A DNA stretch of 36,745 nt from Alphaproteobacteria bacterium (lineage in GTDB: Bacteria; Bacteroidota; Bacteroidia; Chitinophagales; Chitinophagaceae). Numbering within the stretch: the stretch's first letter is position 1; each line of letters opens with the position of its first letter. This document shows, piece by piece, positions 1-8,131 of the stretch. The notes under the pieces are model-generated. The model was not told the DNA's origin and searched no databases. It was given only the letters and a program-made list of their open reading frames with translations. Position numbers and translations under genes: made by a program. Where the stretch lies: NCBI GenBank assembly GCA_030053915.1, contig JASGCT010000020.1, positions 1 to 36,745 of the forward strand, in the 5' to 3' direction.

Positions 1-800
1 TAAAATTTCAAGCTTTTAATAGTGAAGATGCAATTAAAAATGAAGAGTATGTTGAAAAATTTGTTATTTATGATCACCATAATATTGGTTATCAACATAT
101 TCAAAAAAAATATAATCCAAAAGATTTAGATTTTATAAATAAAAGTGCTTTTTTTATTTTTGACAAAAATAGTATTGATTATATATTACTTTCTTTTCCA
201 GACCAAAACTTAAATAATAAAAAACTTCTTATTTATGAAGCATTTGAAGCTGGATTAAAAAAAATAATTATTGCAGATGAAAGAATTATAGAAAAATATA
301 ATTTTCAAGATAACAATACAAAAAAAATTAAAGATGAGTATTCGTTTAAAGTAAATAGTGTTGGCAAAGAACCAACAATTGGTGATCTTTGTAATAATGG
401 TAATGTTTTTCTATGTTCAGAATTTAATAATCAATTAATAAAAGATAATATAAAAGTTGATAATTTAAAAATAAAACAAGATTTAAAAATAACTTTAAAT
501 TTACATTCTAATCGTCCTACTAATTTTCTTGACGATGTAAATAAAAATATACAAAGTTGCGATTGTTTAATTATTCATCGAACATTTTTAATTAATTATT
601 TAAATAGTAATAATACAGATCTAACCAATTTAAAAATAAACAAATTAATGAATAAATTTAAAAGGATTATAGTTGTTTCTGGCGGTGGTTATCCACATAA
701 TATAGAATTAGATTATAAGCTTAATTTTATACCATTAACTAATTTAAATAAATGTTTCAAAAATTACCCAAGTAAAATTTCATTAAATAAATTAATTTAA
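1..800 (+). CDS. Partial hypothetical protein, possible degenerate receiver fold (5' end outside window)
   Basis: An open frame runs from the window edge (first full codon at position 3) to a TAA at 798-800, about 265 residues, with the N-terminus missing. I do not recognise the family with confidence. The last 60 residues read like the end of a receiver-type alpha/beta fold: a hydrophobic strand (IIVVSGGG), then NFIPL and a helix. The same pattern (strand, G, short loop, h-x-P, helix) occurs in the degenerate N-terminal domains of the proteins at 2022-3245 and 4621-6531. No phosphoacceptor Asp or catalytic Lys is evident. It is the first visible gene of a tight rightward operon; the next ATG lies 2 nt after its stop. 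Reality of the gene is secure, function is not. Confidence 0.75.
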   Translation, partial: KFQAFNSEDAIKNEEYVEKFVIYDHHNIGYQHIQKKYNPKDLDFINKSAFFIFDKNSIDYILLSFPDQNLNNKKLLIYEAFEAGLKKIIIADERIIEKYNFQDNNTKKIKDEYSFKVNSVGKEPTIGDLCNNGNVFLCSEFNNQLIKDNIKVDNLKIKQDLKITLNLHSNRPTNFLDDVNKNIQSCDCLIIHRTFLINYLNSNNTDLTNLKINKLMNKFKRIIVVSGGGYPHNIELDYKLNFIPLTNLNKCFKNYPSKISLNKLI

Positions 801-802
801 AT

Positions 803-1231
803 ATGAATACAATTATTATTTTTACATCAAACCAACAAGAGATTTCAAGATTTAATTTAGATGCTTCATGTACTTTTGGTTCTAATATTAAGTTAATAAC
901 ACATCTACAAAATGATAAACGTATTTTTATTATTTTAGGGTACCTTAATGGTAATGATAAGTTTGAAATTTTAAACATGAATAATGAACCTTGTTTTAAA
1001 ATAAATTATATTGAAGATAATGAAACTTTAAACTTATTAGAAAATTTAGACAAAAATAGCACTATATTACTTAATCATAGTTGCCTAAATTTAAATATAA
1101 CAGATAATAATATTAAAATTTATCAAACAGGTAGTGAATATGTAAAAAATAAATCATATTATTTAAGACTATTATTGCAACCAATAGAAAATTTTGATAT
1201 TGTTTGGAACTTTTTTTCATCTATACAATAA
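803..1231 (+). CDS. Small hypothetical protein, paralogue of the next gene
   Basis: A 142-residue protein of no family I recognise. It starts with a hydrophobic strand (MNTIIIFTSN) and appears to be an alpha/beta or mostly beta cytoplasmic protein; no signal peptide or membrane segment is visible. It aligns by eye with the next gene: the starts MNTIIIFTSNQQE and MEIKLIIFTHNNDE correspond, as do the regions around ILLNHSC and ILFHGDY and the C-terminal segments NFDIVWNFF and NFLNVLDYF. The two are therefore ancient tandem paralogues. It begins 2 nt after the preceding stop and ends 5 nt before the next start, so it is co-transcribed with the receiver protein at 2022-3245, and a role beside that protein is the only contextual clue. 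Confidence 0.8.
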   Translation: MNTIIIFTSNQQEISRFNLDASCTFGSNIKLITHLQNDKRIFIILGYLNGNDKFEILNMNNEPCFKINYIEDNETLNLLENLDKNSTILLNHSCLNLNITDNNIKIYQTGSEYVKNKSYYLRLLLQPIENFDIVWNFFSSIQ

Positions 1232-1236
1232 ATGTA

Positions 1237-2016
1237 ATGGAAATAAAATTAATTATTTTTACGCATAATAATGATGAAGTTAAAGCTTTAGCAAATCAAT
1301 ATAAATTAAATGCTATTCCTGATGAAGCTATTCCTGATGAAACTGATAAAAATTTTACAATTTATTTATCTGAAGATAAGCCATTGTCTGTAATTTCTGA
1401 TTTTAAAAATAATCAGGGTTCAATTTTATATTTTGAAGAAATTACGATTTCTAAAGATTGTATTATTCTTTTTCATGGTGATTACTATAAAATTTCCAAT
1501 TATAAAAATATTGATGTTTCGAGTTATGCTAGCGATCCAGAGAATAGAACAAATTATATAGACTTGTATACAGGTAAAGCAAATTTTCTAAATGTTTTAG
1601 ATTATTTTCAATCTAAAACTAGTAAATTATCCAATTATAAAAATATTGATGTTTCGAGTTATGCTAGCGATCCAGAGAATAGAACAAATTATATAGACTT
1701 GTATACAGGTAAAGCAAATTTTCTAAATGTTTTAGATTATTTTCAATCTAAAACTAGTAAATTAGAAAATTTAAATACTTTATCTAATTTTTTACTAAAT
1801 TTATACCAAGGAAAAATAAAAATTACACCTGAATATAACGAGGTTTTAAAATCAAATTGTAAAAATAAAAATTTATTTAAACTATTTTTAGAAGCGAGAA
1901 ATTATTTTACAAAAAAAAGTTATGATATTAATCTTGATATAACTGATTATAATGGAGCTGAGTCAGTTGAACAAAGAAAACACTTTTGTAACTTAAGAGA
2001 TTATTTGCTAAATTAG
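1237..2016 (+). CDS. Hypothetical protein with perfect internal 45-residue duplication
   Basis: I place the start at the ATG at 1237 rather than the in-frame TTG at 1204, because 1237 clears the preceding stop (1229-1231) and gives MEIKLIIFTHN, which aligns with the start of the upstream paralogue. The protein is then 259 residues. Residues about 26-35 carry a small repeat (AIPDE twice), and residues about 87-176 are two identical 45-residue copies starting SNYKNIDVSSY, encoded by a perfect 135-bp tandem DNA repeat. The C-terminal 80 residues are helical and lack a counterpart in the paralogue. No known domain recognised. It sits 5 nt before the receiver-domain gene in the same operon. Confidence 0.78.
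   Translation: MEIKLIIFTHNNDEVKALANQYKLNAIPDEAIPDETDKNFTIYLSEDKPLSVISDFKNNQGSILYFEEITISKDCIILFHGDYYKISNYKNIDVSSYASDPENRTNYIDLYTGKANFLNVLDYFQSKTSKLSNYKNIDVSSYASDPENRTNYIDLYTGKANFLNVLDYFQSKTSKLENLNTLSNFLLNLYQGKIKITPEYNEVLKSNCKNKNLFKLFLEARNYFTKKSYDINLDITDYNGAESVEQRKHFCNLRDYLLN
1495..1764 (+). repeat. Perfect 135-bp in-frame tandem duplication (2 copies)
   Basis: Copy one spans 1495-1629 and copy two 1630-1764; the two are identical by eye over the full 135 bp and diverge immediately at both outer boundaries. The unit is 45 codons, so the frame is preserved. Identity at silent sites indicates a very recent duplication, or an assembly artefact. A further 15-bp direct repeat (two copies of GCTATTCCTGATGAA) lies at 1312-1341 in the same gene. 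Confidence 0.95.
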
Positions 2017-2021
2017 TTTTT

Positions 2022-3245
2022 ATGGATTTTACAGAAAAATTTAAAAATTTAATTAATAAAAAGTTACTTTTTATTGACCATAATAAAAGTATTAACGATA
2101 ATAGACTTTTAGAATTATTTAAATTAAGATTTATAGATAATTCCCAAGAAAATATAGTTTGTTCTGGTTTTCAAACATTAGATTACTTAATTAAACAGGA
2201 CCCAGCTTATTTATTTTTATGTGCCTCCGGTAATTATTATTTTCAAATACCAATAAATTTTAATGAACTTAACAATAGTATAAATAAATTTTCTAAAAAA
2301 AAAGATTTAATTTATAGATATCTTTTACCATCTTTTGATTTTGGTAAACTTACGCATAGCCTTAAAAATGAAATTGGTTTATATTATACAGGTCTGGCTT
2401 TTTTTGAAAATTGTAAACTATGTTTTAATAGCTTTTTTAAAGATAAAGCTATTGAAAATTACGAGATAAAAATTAAAAATAATATCGAAAATATTGTTTA
2501 TGATTACTTAACCAAACATGATTCAAAACCCGAAATATCAAATTCAGGAGGTCTTAGTTGTTGTAAAAAAGATGAAAATAAAGTAAATAAAACATCTACT
2601 GAAACTAATAATGAGAATAAGAAAGAATCTAAACAATTTATTTTATATATTGATGATAAAGCAGATACAGGATGGGCTGCTTTACTTGCAAAGATATTTG
2701 AAATAGGTATCACAAAAAAGATAGCTTTAAACAGTGTTAACAAAAATGAATCAAAAGATAAATGTACATGTGATGAAAAAAGCATTTTCAATTATTGTCC
2801 CCCAAATACTTGTACTGATAAAAAAATATTTTTTGAATTTGGTAAAGACAATTTAAAGACAAAATGTCCATCTTGTATATCGAAAGATATTAAAAATATT
2901 ATAGAAGACCATTTATCTTATGATATAGTGATACTTTTAGATTTACGATTATTAGATGAAGACGAAAAAATTATTAACTTATATGGAATTAGCGGGTATC
3001 AATTGTTTAAATTACTTCATAGTTACAATCCATTAATACCCATTATTTTTGTTACAGCAACAAACGATAAGAATTTTATAATTAATCTTCTCGAAGAAGG
3101 CGCTTTTGCTGTTTGGAGTAAAGAAATCGATTTTTTTAATCTTGAAAAATATAGCTATACCGATAATATAAAAGCCCTAAATCAGTATGTTATACGAGCT
3201 TTTGCATCGTACGATACATTATCTAAAAATAGTATTAGTATTTAA
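2022..3245 (+). CDS. Receiver-domain protein with degenerate N-terminal receiver and Cys-rich insertion
   Basis: A 407-residue protein. Residues about 13-90 look like a degenerate receiver (KLLFIDHNKS at the start, YLFLCASG and FQIPINF at the end) without a phosphoacceptor. Residues about 205-395 form an apparently functional receiver: acidic pair D211-D212 in LYIDDKAD, phosphoacceptor D307 in ILLDLRL, T345 in FVTATND and K367 in VWSKE. Unusually, the receiver is interrupted after its first helix by about 55 residues with six cysteines (C248, C250, C259, C264, C282, C285; CTC, CPPNTC and CPSC motifs), which could bind a metal. There is no DNA-binding or enzymatic output domain, so it probably acts by protein contact. 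It is the last gene of the rightward operon and its stop overlaps the convergent neighbour's. Confidence 0.82.
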   Translation: MDFTEKFKNLINKKLLFIDHNKSINDNRLLELFKLRFIDNSQENIVCSGFQTLDYLIKQDPAYLFLCASGNYYFQIPINFNELNNSINKFSKKKDLIYRYLLPSFDFGKLTHSLKNEIGLYYTGLAFFENCKLCFNSFFKDKAIENYEIKIKNNIENIVYDYLTKHDSKPEISNSGGLSCCKKDENKVNKTSTETNNENKKESKQFILYIDDKADTGWAALLAKIFEIGITKKIALNSVNKNESKDKCTCDEKSIFNYCPPNTCTDKKIFFEFGKDNLKTKCPSCISKDIKNIIEDHLSYDIVILLDLRLLDEDEKIINLYGISGYQLFKLLHSYNPLIPIIFVTATNDKNFIINLLEEGAFAVWSKEIDFFNLEKYSYTDNIKALNQYVIRAFASYDTLSKNSISI

Positions 3246-4000
3246 GTTCCACCAGTCATTTTATATAATACTTCAATAAGTTGTGGGTCTTTAGTAATAA
3301 ACCCGTAATCTGTACTCGTATTTGTTTTTTGTATTGTAAATATCGCTACACGATCTGGTTCATCTCTATCAATGATCCAAACTTGTATAGGTACTTCAGA
3401 TAGACAACTAAAGCTTATTTTATTATTTTCATTGTCTTTACACACCTCATTCCATTTTATTAAAATATTTTTTAATTGGCAATCTGTTAAACGATTTTGT
3501 TTTAATCCTTGTAGCATATTATTTCTATCTAAACATTTTATTTCAATACTACATTTAGTTAACTCCTCAATTTTTTTATCTAAAGCATCTTTATAAGCAA
3601 TAAACTTTGGCTCTGCGGTATGGTATTCTGGGGTAAGTGTACTTTTAACAATATAAATAGATTTTTTGGCATTTTTTATTAAATCCGTAACATCATTTAA
3701 ATACCTGTCACCAGGAATATACTTGGTATAAAGCGAATCTGTAATACTTTTTAATTGCTCTGCCATACTCTGGGTTTTTCTTCTTTCGCTTACAACATTT
3801 AAAATTTCGTATATCGTAAACGATTGTAAAATAAAAGCAATATAATTAAACCAAGAATCGCTATATTTTTGATACCAATTTTTATAGAGATCATAATCAA
3901 AAAGAATAATAAAAAACAATAATAAAATAATTATTCTGTTCTCTCTGAGAAACCCACTAATACTAACATTGAATGGTTTGTTTTGTTCTAAATTTGACAT
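3242..4000 (-). CDS. Membrane-anchored protein with PLD-like C-terminal domain lacking an HKD motif
   Basis: 252 residues. Two hydrophobic segments (about 22-36 and 50-66) anchor the protein in the membrane. The remaining 180 residues look cytoplasmic and resemble the phospholipase D-like fold: a segment like VTDLIKNAKKSIYIV, then helix KIEELTKCSIEIKCLDRNN, and a C-terminal part with IQVWIIDRDEPDRVAIF. In such domains HxK(x)4D marks catalysis; I see no such motif, so a binding or sensor role is more likely. It is the third gene of the leftward operon, 25 nt after the helical gene. Its stop codon overlaps the convergent operon's stop inside a TTAA palindrome. The PLD-like call is from pattern only. 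Confidence 0.72.
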   Translation of the reverse strand: MSNLEQNKPFNVSISGFLRENRIIILLLFFIILFDYDLYKNWYQKYSDSWFNYIAFILQSFTIYEILNVVSERRKTQSMAEQLKSITDSLYTKYIPGDRYLNDVTDLIKNAKKSIYIVKSTLTPEYHTAEPKFIAYKDALDKKIEELTKCSIEIKCLDRNNMLQGLKQNRLTDCQLKNILIKWNEVCKDNENNKISFSCLSEVPIQVWIIDRDEPDRVAIFTIQKTNTSTDYGFITKDPQLIEVLYKMTGGT

Positions 4001-4025
4001 AAAATAAGTTTTTATATTTAATTGT

Positions 4026-4628
4026 TTAACGATTAGATATTTTTTGATAATAAATTAGTTTTATCGCCGCTTTGTTGGCAAGCATCAACACCCCTTTCTT
4101 AGAAAAATATTTTAATATACCTGCCTTGTCTAAAAAATTAGATTCAAAATATGCCAAAGCCGCCCTTTCTAATGCTGTTAATTGGGTTTTATGATATAAA
4201 TTAACCAATGCCTCCTGCTTTGTCTGATAGGTTTCCAATTCAAGTTGATTTAGGGCGCTATCGTCACTTAACCTTTGAGCATATTTATTACTGATATGCT
4301 CCCATTGCCTATCTTCATCTTCATGATCCTCATGTTTCAAATTAAATGCAGGTTGGGGTTTGCAATAATTATCTATAAGTTCAATATATACCTGTTTTTT
4401 ATCTTCTAAAGTTACTTTTTTTTGTAATATGATGCTATGAATTTCATTAAGTATTTTAGGTGTTATAGAAGTTTTATAAATGGATTTTTTATATTTATGT
4501 TTGCTATAAATTTCTATATCATTGGTAATTAAAATGAGTTGTAAAGCCTTACTATAGCTATACCAGTCGTCTATTCGCCGCTCTAAAAATTCAAAAAAAC
4601 CTAATTGTATTTCTAATACCTTAGCCAT
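4026..4628 (-). CDS. Helical hypothetical protein, coupled to the receiver protein
   Basis: A 200-residue protein predicted by eye to be almost entirely alpha-helical, with a charged, acidic middle (HEDHEDEDRQWEH). There is no signal peptide or membrane helix. I do not recognise the family. Its start ATG overlaps the end of the upstream 636-residue receiver gene by 8 nt (ATGGCTAA), the usual arrangement for translational coupling and often for physically interacting products. A plausible but unproven reading is that it is the effector or partner of that receiver protein. Confidence 0.75.
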   Translation of the reverse strand: MAKVLEIQLGFFEFLERRIDDWYSYSKALQLILITNDIEIYSKHKYKKSIYKTSITPKILNEIHSIILQKKVTLEDKKQVYIELIDNYCKPQPAFNLKHEDHEDEDRQWEHISNKYAQRLSDDSALNQLELETYQTKQEALVNLYHKTQLTALERAALAYFESNFLDKAGILKYFSKKGVLMLANKAAIKLIYYQKISNR

Positions 4629-6531
4629 TCATTGTGATTTTTAAAGTTTCTAATTTTTTAATTGCTTTTTCCATTAATTTCCTATTAGGTAAAATATCAA
4701 TAATACGCCATAAGCAGTCCATTGTTTCATTTAAAAGACTTAAGGCAGAGTCTAATTGGTGTAAAGATTGTAAAGCCCTGACCATTTTTTCAATAATAAT
4801 TACCGCTTCTGAAAAAGATACAGACTTCATTTTTATATCCCCGTCTTTTACAATACAATAGCGCTCTAAACCATAATCATTAAAATTTTTAAAATTAAGA
4901 TACTTATCAAGAATGTCGTTTAAAATAGTATAGGCTTGGTTCATAAATTCAGCCATGTCGTAAATAGGCACATTCATATACTTGCTCAAAAAATATTTTT
5001 CCTCTGCTAAAAGATGATACGGCAGGTCGGTTTGAGGTTGAATTGCCAACATACTGGGTATTTGCTTCAGCATACTTTCGCTCATAATTTCTTGATGCTC
5101 GCCTTTGTGCAACATTTTTATAATTTCTTCAATTTCAAAGCCTTTTAATTGTAAATAATAAAAAACCCTTCTTTGTAAAAGTTTAAGTAAAAAATCTGGA
5201 TATTCTTGTTCAAAATTACCTTTTAAGGTTTTGGTAACTTTGCCTTGTATCGATACAAAAGAAGCAAAATTAAATTGTACATCGGTATCTAAAGCATATT
5301 CTATTTCTCGAGCTAATTTTTCAGCAGTAATATTTAGATAATCTTCGTTTTGTAAATAAGTGTCATGATTCCTATGATACACATAATAGGGTTTTAAACT
5401 AAAATTTTTTAGCTTGGTTTTTTCAGCATTACTATATTGGTTTTCTGTCCATAAACTGGCTTTAGGCTGGTTAAAAACAATTTCTTGGTATTGTTCGCCC
5501 AAATATTCAATATCATCTACAAATAATTTAATACCACCTCCAACCAAGCCCGCTTTTGCATACACTTTTACATTCAAACGATGTTTTCTAAAACTGTCTA
5601 ATAAAAACCATTTACTTAAACCACTTAAAGCAATTAAGGCATTATATCTATTTTGATAAGCTACCCACAAGATAAAATCGTAGCCTTGTTCAGGTTGCAT
5701 TTTAGGATATTTTTTTTCTTTTTCAAACAAACGGTAATCGCAGACAACCACACAAATTTGATTATAAATATCTTCTTCAATACAAATTTTAGCTTCCGTT
5801 ACGGTGGTTACTATTTTATAAGAAATTTTTCTTTGATCAAGCAATTGTGTAATAGGACTAAGTTCGTCTGGGTTGTCATCTAAAAATAAAATGGTATAAG
5901 GTTTTTTAATACTCACAACTTCTTCTGGATCTTGGTCGTCACTTGGTAAAAATTTTGAAAACCGTTCTTCAGTTTCAGCATTTACTAAATGAATTGTGGA
6001 AATATTTTGAGGATTAAAATGCTTTACCAGGCTCTTGAATTCATGGATAATTTCGGGGTAGGTACTATAGTCTTTAATGAGTGTTTTATTAAAAATATCG
6101 AACTCTTTTAGTAAGGCAGCAGATTTAATTGCTTCGTTATTAGAACCAGCCATTATTTGGCGGATTCGTCCTTTAAAAATATGGAAAGATTCGCGTAACG
6201 AGCCTCTTAATTGGCAAAAATTGATAATAATATCACTTAACTGAATTGGGTTTAAGGCTTTTAAATGAACTAATTTTTCATTTAAGTCTTCATTCGTATA
6301 GGGCAATCTTAAAAAATCGTGCCCAATGGTGGTAATAATTTGCGTATTGGGTCGTTCTAATATGTTTTCTAATGAATAAAATGAGGTAAAGATTACTGGT
6401 TGGGTATCATGTTCAATGCGTCGTTTATATTTTATATATTCGATGCCATTATCAAAAATTTTAGTATGATGGTCGTCTTTAATTTTATATTCAATATCAA
6501 TATAAACTATTTTATAAAAAGTTTCTTCCAT
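4621..6531 (-). CDS. Double receiver-domain protein with long helical C-terminus
   Basis: 636 residues. Residues about 5-90 form a degenerate receiver (IVYIDIEYK, later VIFTSF and FLRLPYT) with no clear phosphoacceptor. Residues about 212-345 form a complete one: D218-D219 in LFLDDNPDE, phosphoacceptor D265 in VVVCDYRLF, S303 in ALSGLSK, and K326 in VKVYAKAG. Residues 350-636 are mostly helical, without a recognisable output domain. It lacks both a histidine-kinase domain and a DNA-binding domain. A TATCTTTG box lies only 8-15 nt upstream of the ATG, so the leader may be absent or extremely short. First gene of a three-gene leftward operon. The architecture (degenerate plus intact receiver) matches the convergent gene at 2022-3245, suggesting the two operons belong to related systems. 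Confidence 0.83.
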   Translation of the reverse strand: MEETFYKIVYIDIEYKIKDDHHTKIFDNGIEYIKYKRRIEHDTQPVIFTSFYSLENILERPNTQIITTIGHDFLRLPYTNEDLNEKLVHLKALNPIQLSDIIINFCQLRGSLRESFHIFKGRIRQIMAGSNNEAIKSAALLKEFDIFNKTLIKDYSTYPEIIHEFKSLVKHFNPQNISTIHLVNAETEERFSKFLPSDDQDPEEVVSIKKPYTILFLDDNPDELSPITQLLDQRKISYKIVTTVTEAKICIEEDIYNQICVVVCDYRLFEKEKKYPKMQPEQGYDFILWVAYQNRYNALIALSGLSKWFLLDSFRKHRLNVKVYAKAGLVGGGIKLFVDDIEYLGEQYQEIVFNQPKASLWTENQYSNAEKTKLKNFSLKPYYVYHRNHDTYLQNEDYLNITAEKLAREIEYALDTDVQFNFASFVSIQGKVTKTLKGNFEQEYPDFLLKLLQRRVFYYLQLKGFEIEEIIKMLHKGEHQEIMSESMLKQIPSMLAIQPQTDLPYHLLAEEKYFLSKYMNVPIYDMAEFMNQAYTILNDILDKYLNFKNFNDYGLERYCIVKDGDIKMKSVSFSEAVIIIEKMVRALQSLHQLDSALSLLNETMDCLWRIIDILPNRKLMEKAIKKLETLKITMNG

Positions 6532-6538
6532 AAGATTA

Positions 6539-6546
6539 CAAAGATA
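6539..6546 (-). promoter_or_regulatory. Bacteroidota -7 promoter box for the leftward receiver operon
   Basis: Reads TATCTTTG on the minus strand, a match to TAnnTTTG. It is only 8-15 nt from the ATG at 6531, implying a near-leaderless transcript. No convincing -33 TTG is seen. Confidence 0.45.
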
Positions 6547-6724
6547 TAATTTATTTTTGGCAAAAATTGTGGTTTTTATAAAAAAATGTTTTTATTAAGC
6601 AGAAATATATTTATTAAGTTAGAAGGTCATTGCAAAACTTGCCTTTGTAATTTGTTAATACAAAATTTTGGTTGCATTGATTAATAATTTTCGTCTTAAC
6701 CTATATGTATTTAATGTTTTTTAT

Positions 6725-6732
6725 TAACTTTG
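6725..6732 (+). promoter_or_regulatory. Bacteroidota -7 promoter box for the HAD gene
   Basis: Reads TAACTTTG on the plus strand, matching TAnnTTTG, 19-27 nt before the ATG at 6752. The 220-nt region 6532-6751 between the two divergent genes shows nothing else I can name. Confidence 0.5.
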
Positions 6733-6751
6733 CATTATAATAATTAAACTT

Positions 6752-7204
6752 ATGCCATCTTTAAACTTAAAAATAATTTTTTTAGATATCGACGGTGTAC
6801 TTGTACCATTGGGCTCAAGCCATAATTCATTAGACCAGTGGTATGATGATAGCGCCTATCCTTTTAATGTTGATTGTGTGATTGTTTTAAATGAAATACT
6901 TGAAAAGACAAGGGCTGAAATTGTTTTAATATCTACTTGGCAATTTATGTACGACTTAGAAACCCTGCAAGATATTTTTAAGTTCAATCGTGTAGAGTCT
7001 TTACCCATAGATTCCACAAAAGATTATGGAAATGATAAAATAGAAGAGGTTCTTAATTATATTCGAGATAACGACATTGAAAACTATGTTGTTTTAGATG
7101 ACAAAGATTTATCGAAATTAGGTACTCATTTTATACAAATTGATGGTACAACGGGTTTAACAGAAGATTATATAGATGCTATTTTGAATATCTTAAAAAT
7201 TTAA
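6752..7204 (+). CDS. HAD-superfamily phosphatase-like protein (HAD_SAK-type)
   Basis: 150 residues, a compact HAD-fold protein without a cap domain. Motif I is LDIDGVL (nucleophile D12, acid/base D14), motif II is LISTWQ (S61/T62), K96 in GNDKIEEVL may be motif III, and motif IV is VVLDDKD (D116, D117). The IISTW-type motif II and short length resemble the HAD domains grouped as 'HAD domain in Swiss Army Knife RNA repair proteins', which are linked to nucleic-acid end processing; substrate is unknown here. It is a single-gene unit, divergent from the receiver operon and convergent with the TerB-like gene ending at 7344. Active-site residues all appear present. Confidence 0.75.
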   Translation: MPSLNLKIIFLDIDGVLVPLGSSHNSLDQWYDDSAYPFNVDCVIVLNEILEKTRAEIVLISTWQFMYDLETLQDIFKFNRVESLPIDSTKDYGNDKIEEVLNYIRDNDIENYVVLDDKDLSKLGTHFIQIDGTTGLTEDYIDAILNILKI

Positions 7205-7343
7205 ATGTAAAAAACCTATCACTCATTTCTTAATAGTTCAAAATGGTTGTTTGTTTAAAATAAAATTTTAGGCATTAAAAAATATAATCAGCTTTAATTA
7301 TTTAACCTATAAATTTTAGTAAAAGTTGCTCTAATTTTAACAA

Positions 7344-8129
7344 TTAATATGGCGTGCCAAATAAATCTATTAAGAAAGTGGTGTACCGAATTAAAAATTT
7401 TTCCTTGGATGAAATAATTTTATCAGCGGTTTCTATAGAAGTTATTGCCATATCTTTCATGTTATTTATAACTTTTTGTTTAAAGTTTCGGTCAGTTTGT
7501 TTTAAGATATTACAATAAAATGTTAAAATAACTAAATTATTAAAATTCAATATTTTTTGTTGTTTAAAAATATCGGTTATTGAAATCGAAATGTGGTTAT
7601 TTTTCAAAATAGAATAAAAGAATTTAAATTCATTTGAGTTTACAGAATCTAAATCATAAAAACTTTTATCACAATTTGCGGTGCACCACACTAAATTTAA
7701 CATAGCATTTTGGTAATACATTAAATTGTTGACATTTATGTGGGGCAATTGCTCTATTTCCTTAAATTCATCAGCATATAAACGTTGAACTAAACTATTT
7801 AAAAATTGCCAATTTTCATCATTAAAATTAGTTTTTGGTTTACTGATTGTCTGCAATTTTAGATTGTTAAATAGGTAGCCTAAACTTAAATTTTTCCATT
7901 TATTAGATTTTTTTAAAGAGGGTATATACAAATCAATTAGATCTAAAATATCTTTTGAAGCATATTGACTTTGTTCCAATGACTCAATAAATGAAAAAGG
8001 TATTTGATAAGCATTGGCTAATTCTAAAATAGTTGAATAATCAATAGAGGATTTAAATTTATTGAATGATTTGTTTTTCTTTAATAAAAATAACCAAATA
8101 AAATGAAAAAATATTTTTTTGATTGGCAT
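7344..8129 (-). CDS. TerB-like repeat protein 5 (last gene of the cluster)
   Basis: 261 residues. The C-terminal half (about 132-258) is one TerB-like unit: AMLNLVWCTANCD, then NSNEFKFF, then KQKVINNMKDMA and SSKEKFL. The N-terminal 130 residues have diverged; they correspond in position to the degenerate unit of the larger paralogues and start with a basic hydrophobic stretch (KKIFFHFIWLFLL) that could be a membrane or amphipathic anchor. TerB domains are small helical bundles with paired acidic motifs, found in tellurite-resistance-type stress and conflict systems, usually as protein-contact or metal-binding modules. It begins 2 nt after the stop of the preceding paralogue. The most degenerate of the five. 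Confidence 0.72.
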   Translation of the reverse strand: MPIKKIFFHFIWLFLLKKNKSFNKFKSSIDYSTILELANAYQIPFSFIESLEQSQYASKDILDLIDLYIPSLKKSNKWKNLSLGYLFNNLKLQTISKPKTNFNDENWQFLNSLVQRLYADEFKEIEQLPHINVNNLMYYQNAMLNLVWCTANCDKSFYDLDSVNSNEFKFFYSILKNNHISISITDIFKQQKILNFNNLVILTFYCNILKQTDRNFKQKVINNMKDMAITSIETADKIISSKEKFLIRYTTFLIDLFGTPY

Positions 8130-8131
8130 GG

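Noticed and set aside
1204..1236. TTG start giving an 11-residue longer protein
   Set aside because: It overlaps the upstream gene by 28 nt and breaks the alignment with the paralogue, whereas the ATG at 1237 fits both.
3242..3245. Overlap of convergent stop codons as a regulatory site
   Set aside because: A TTAA shared by two stops is common in compact AT-rich genomes and needs no special explanation.
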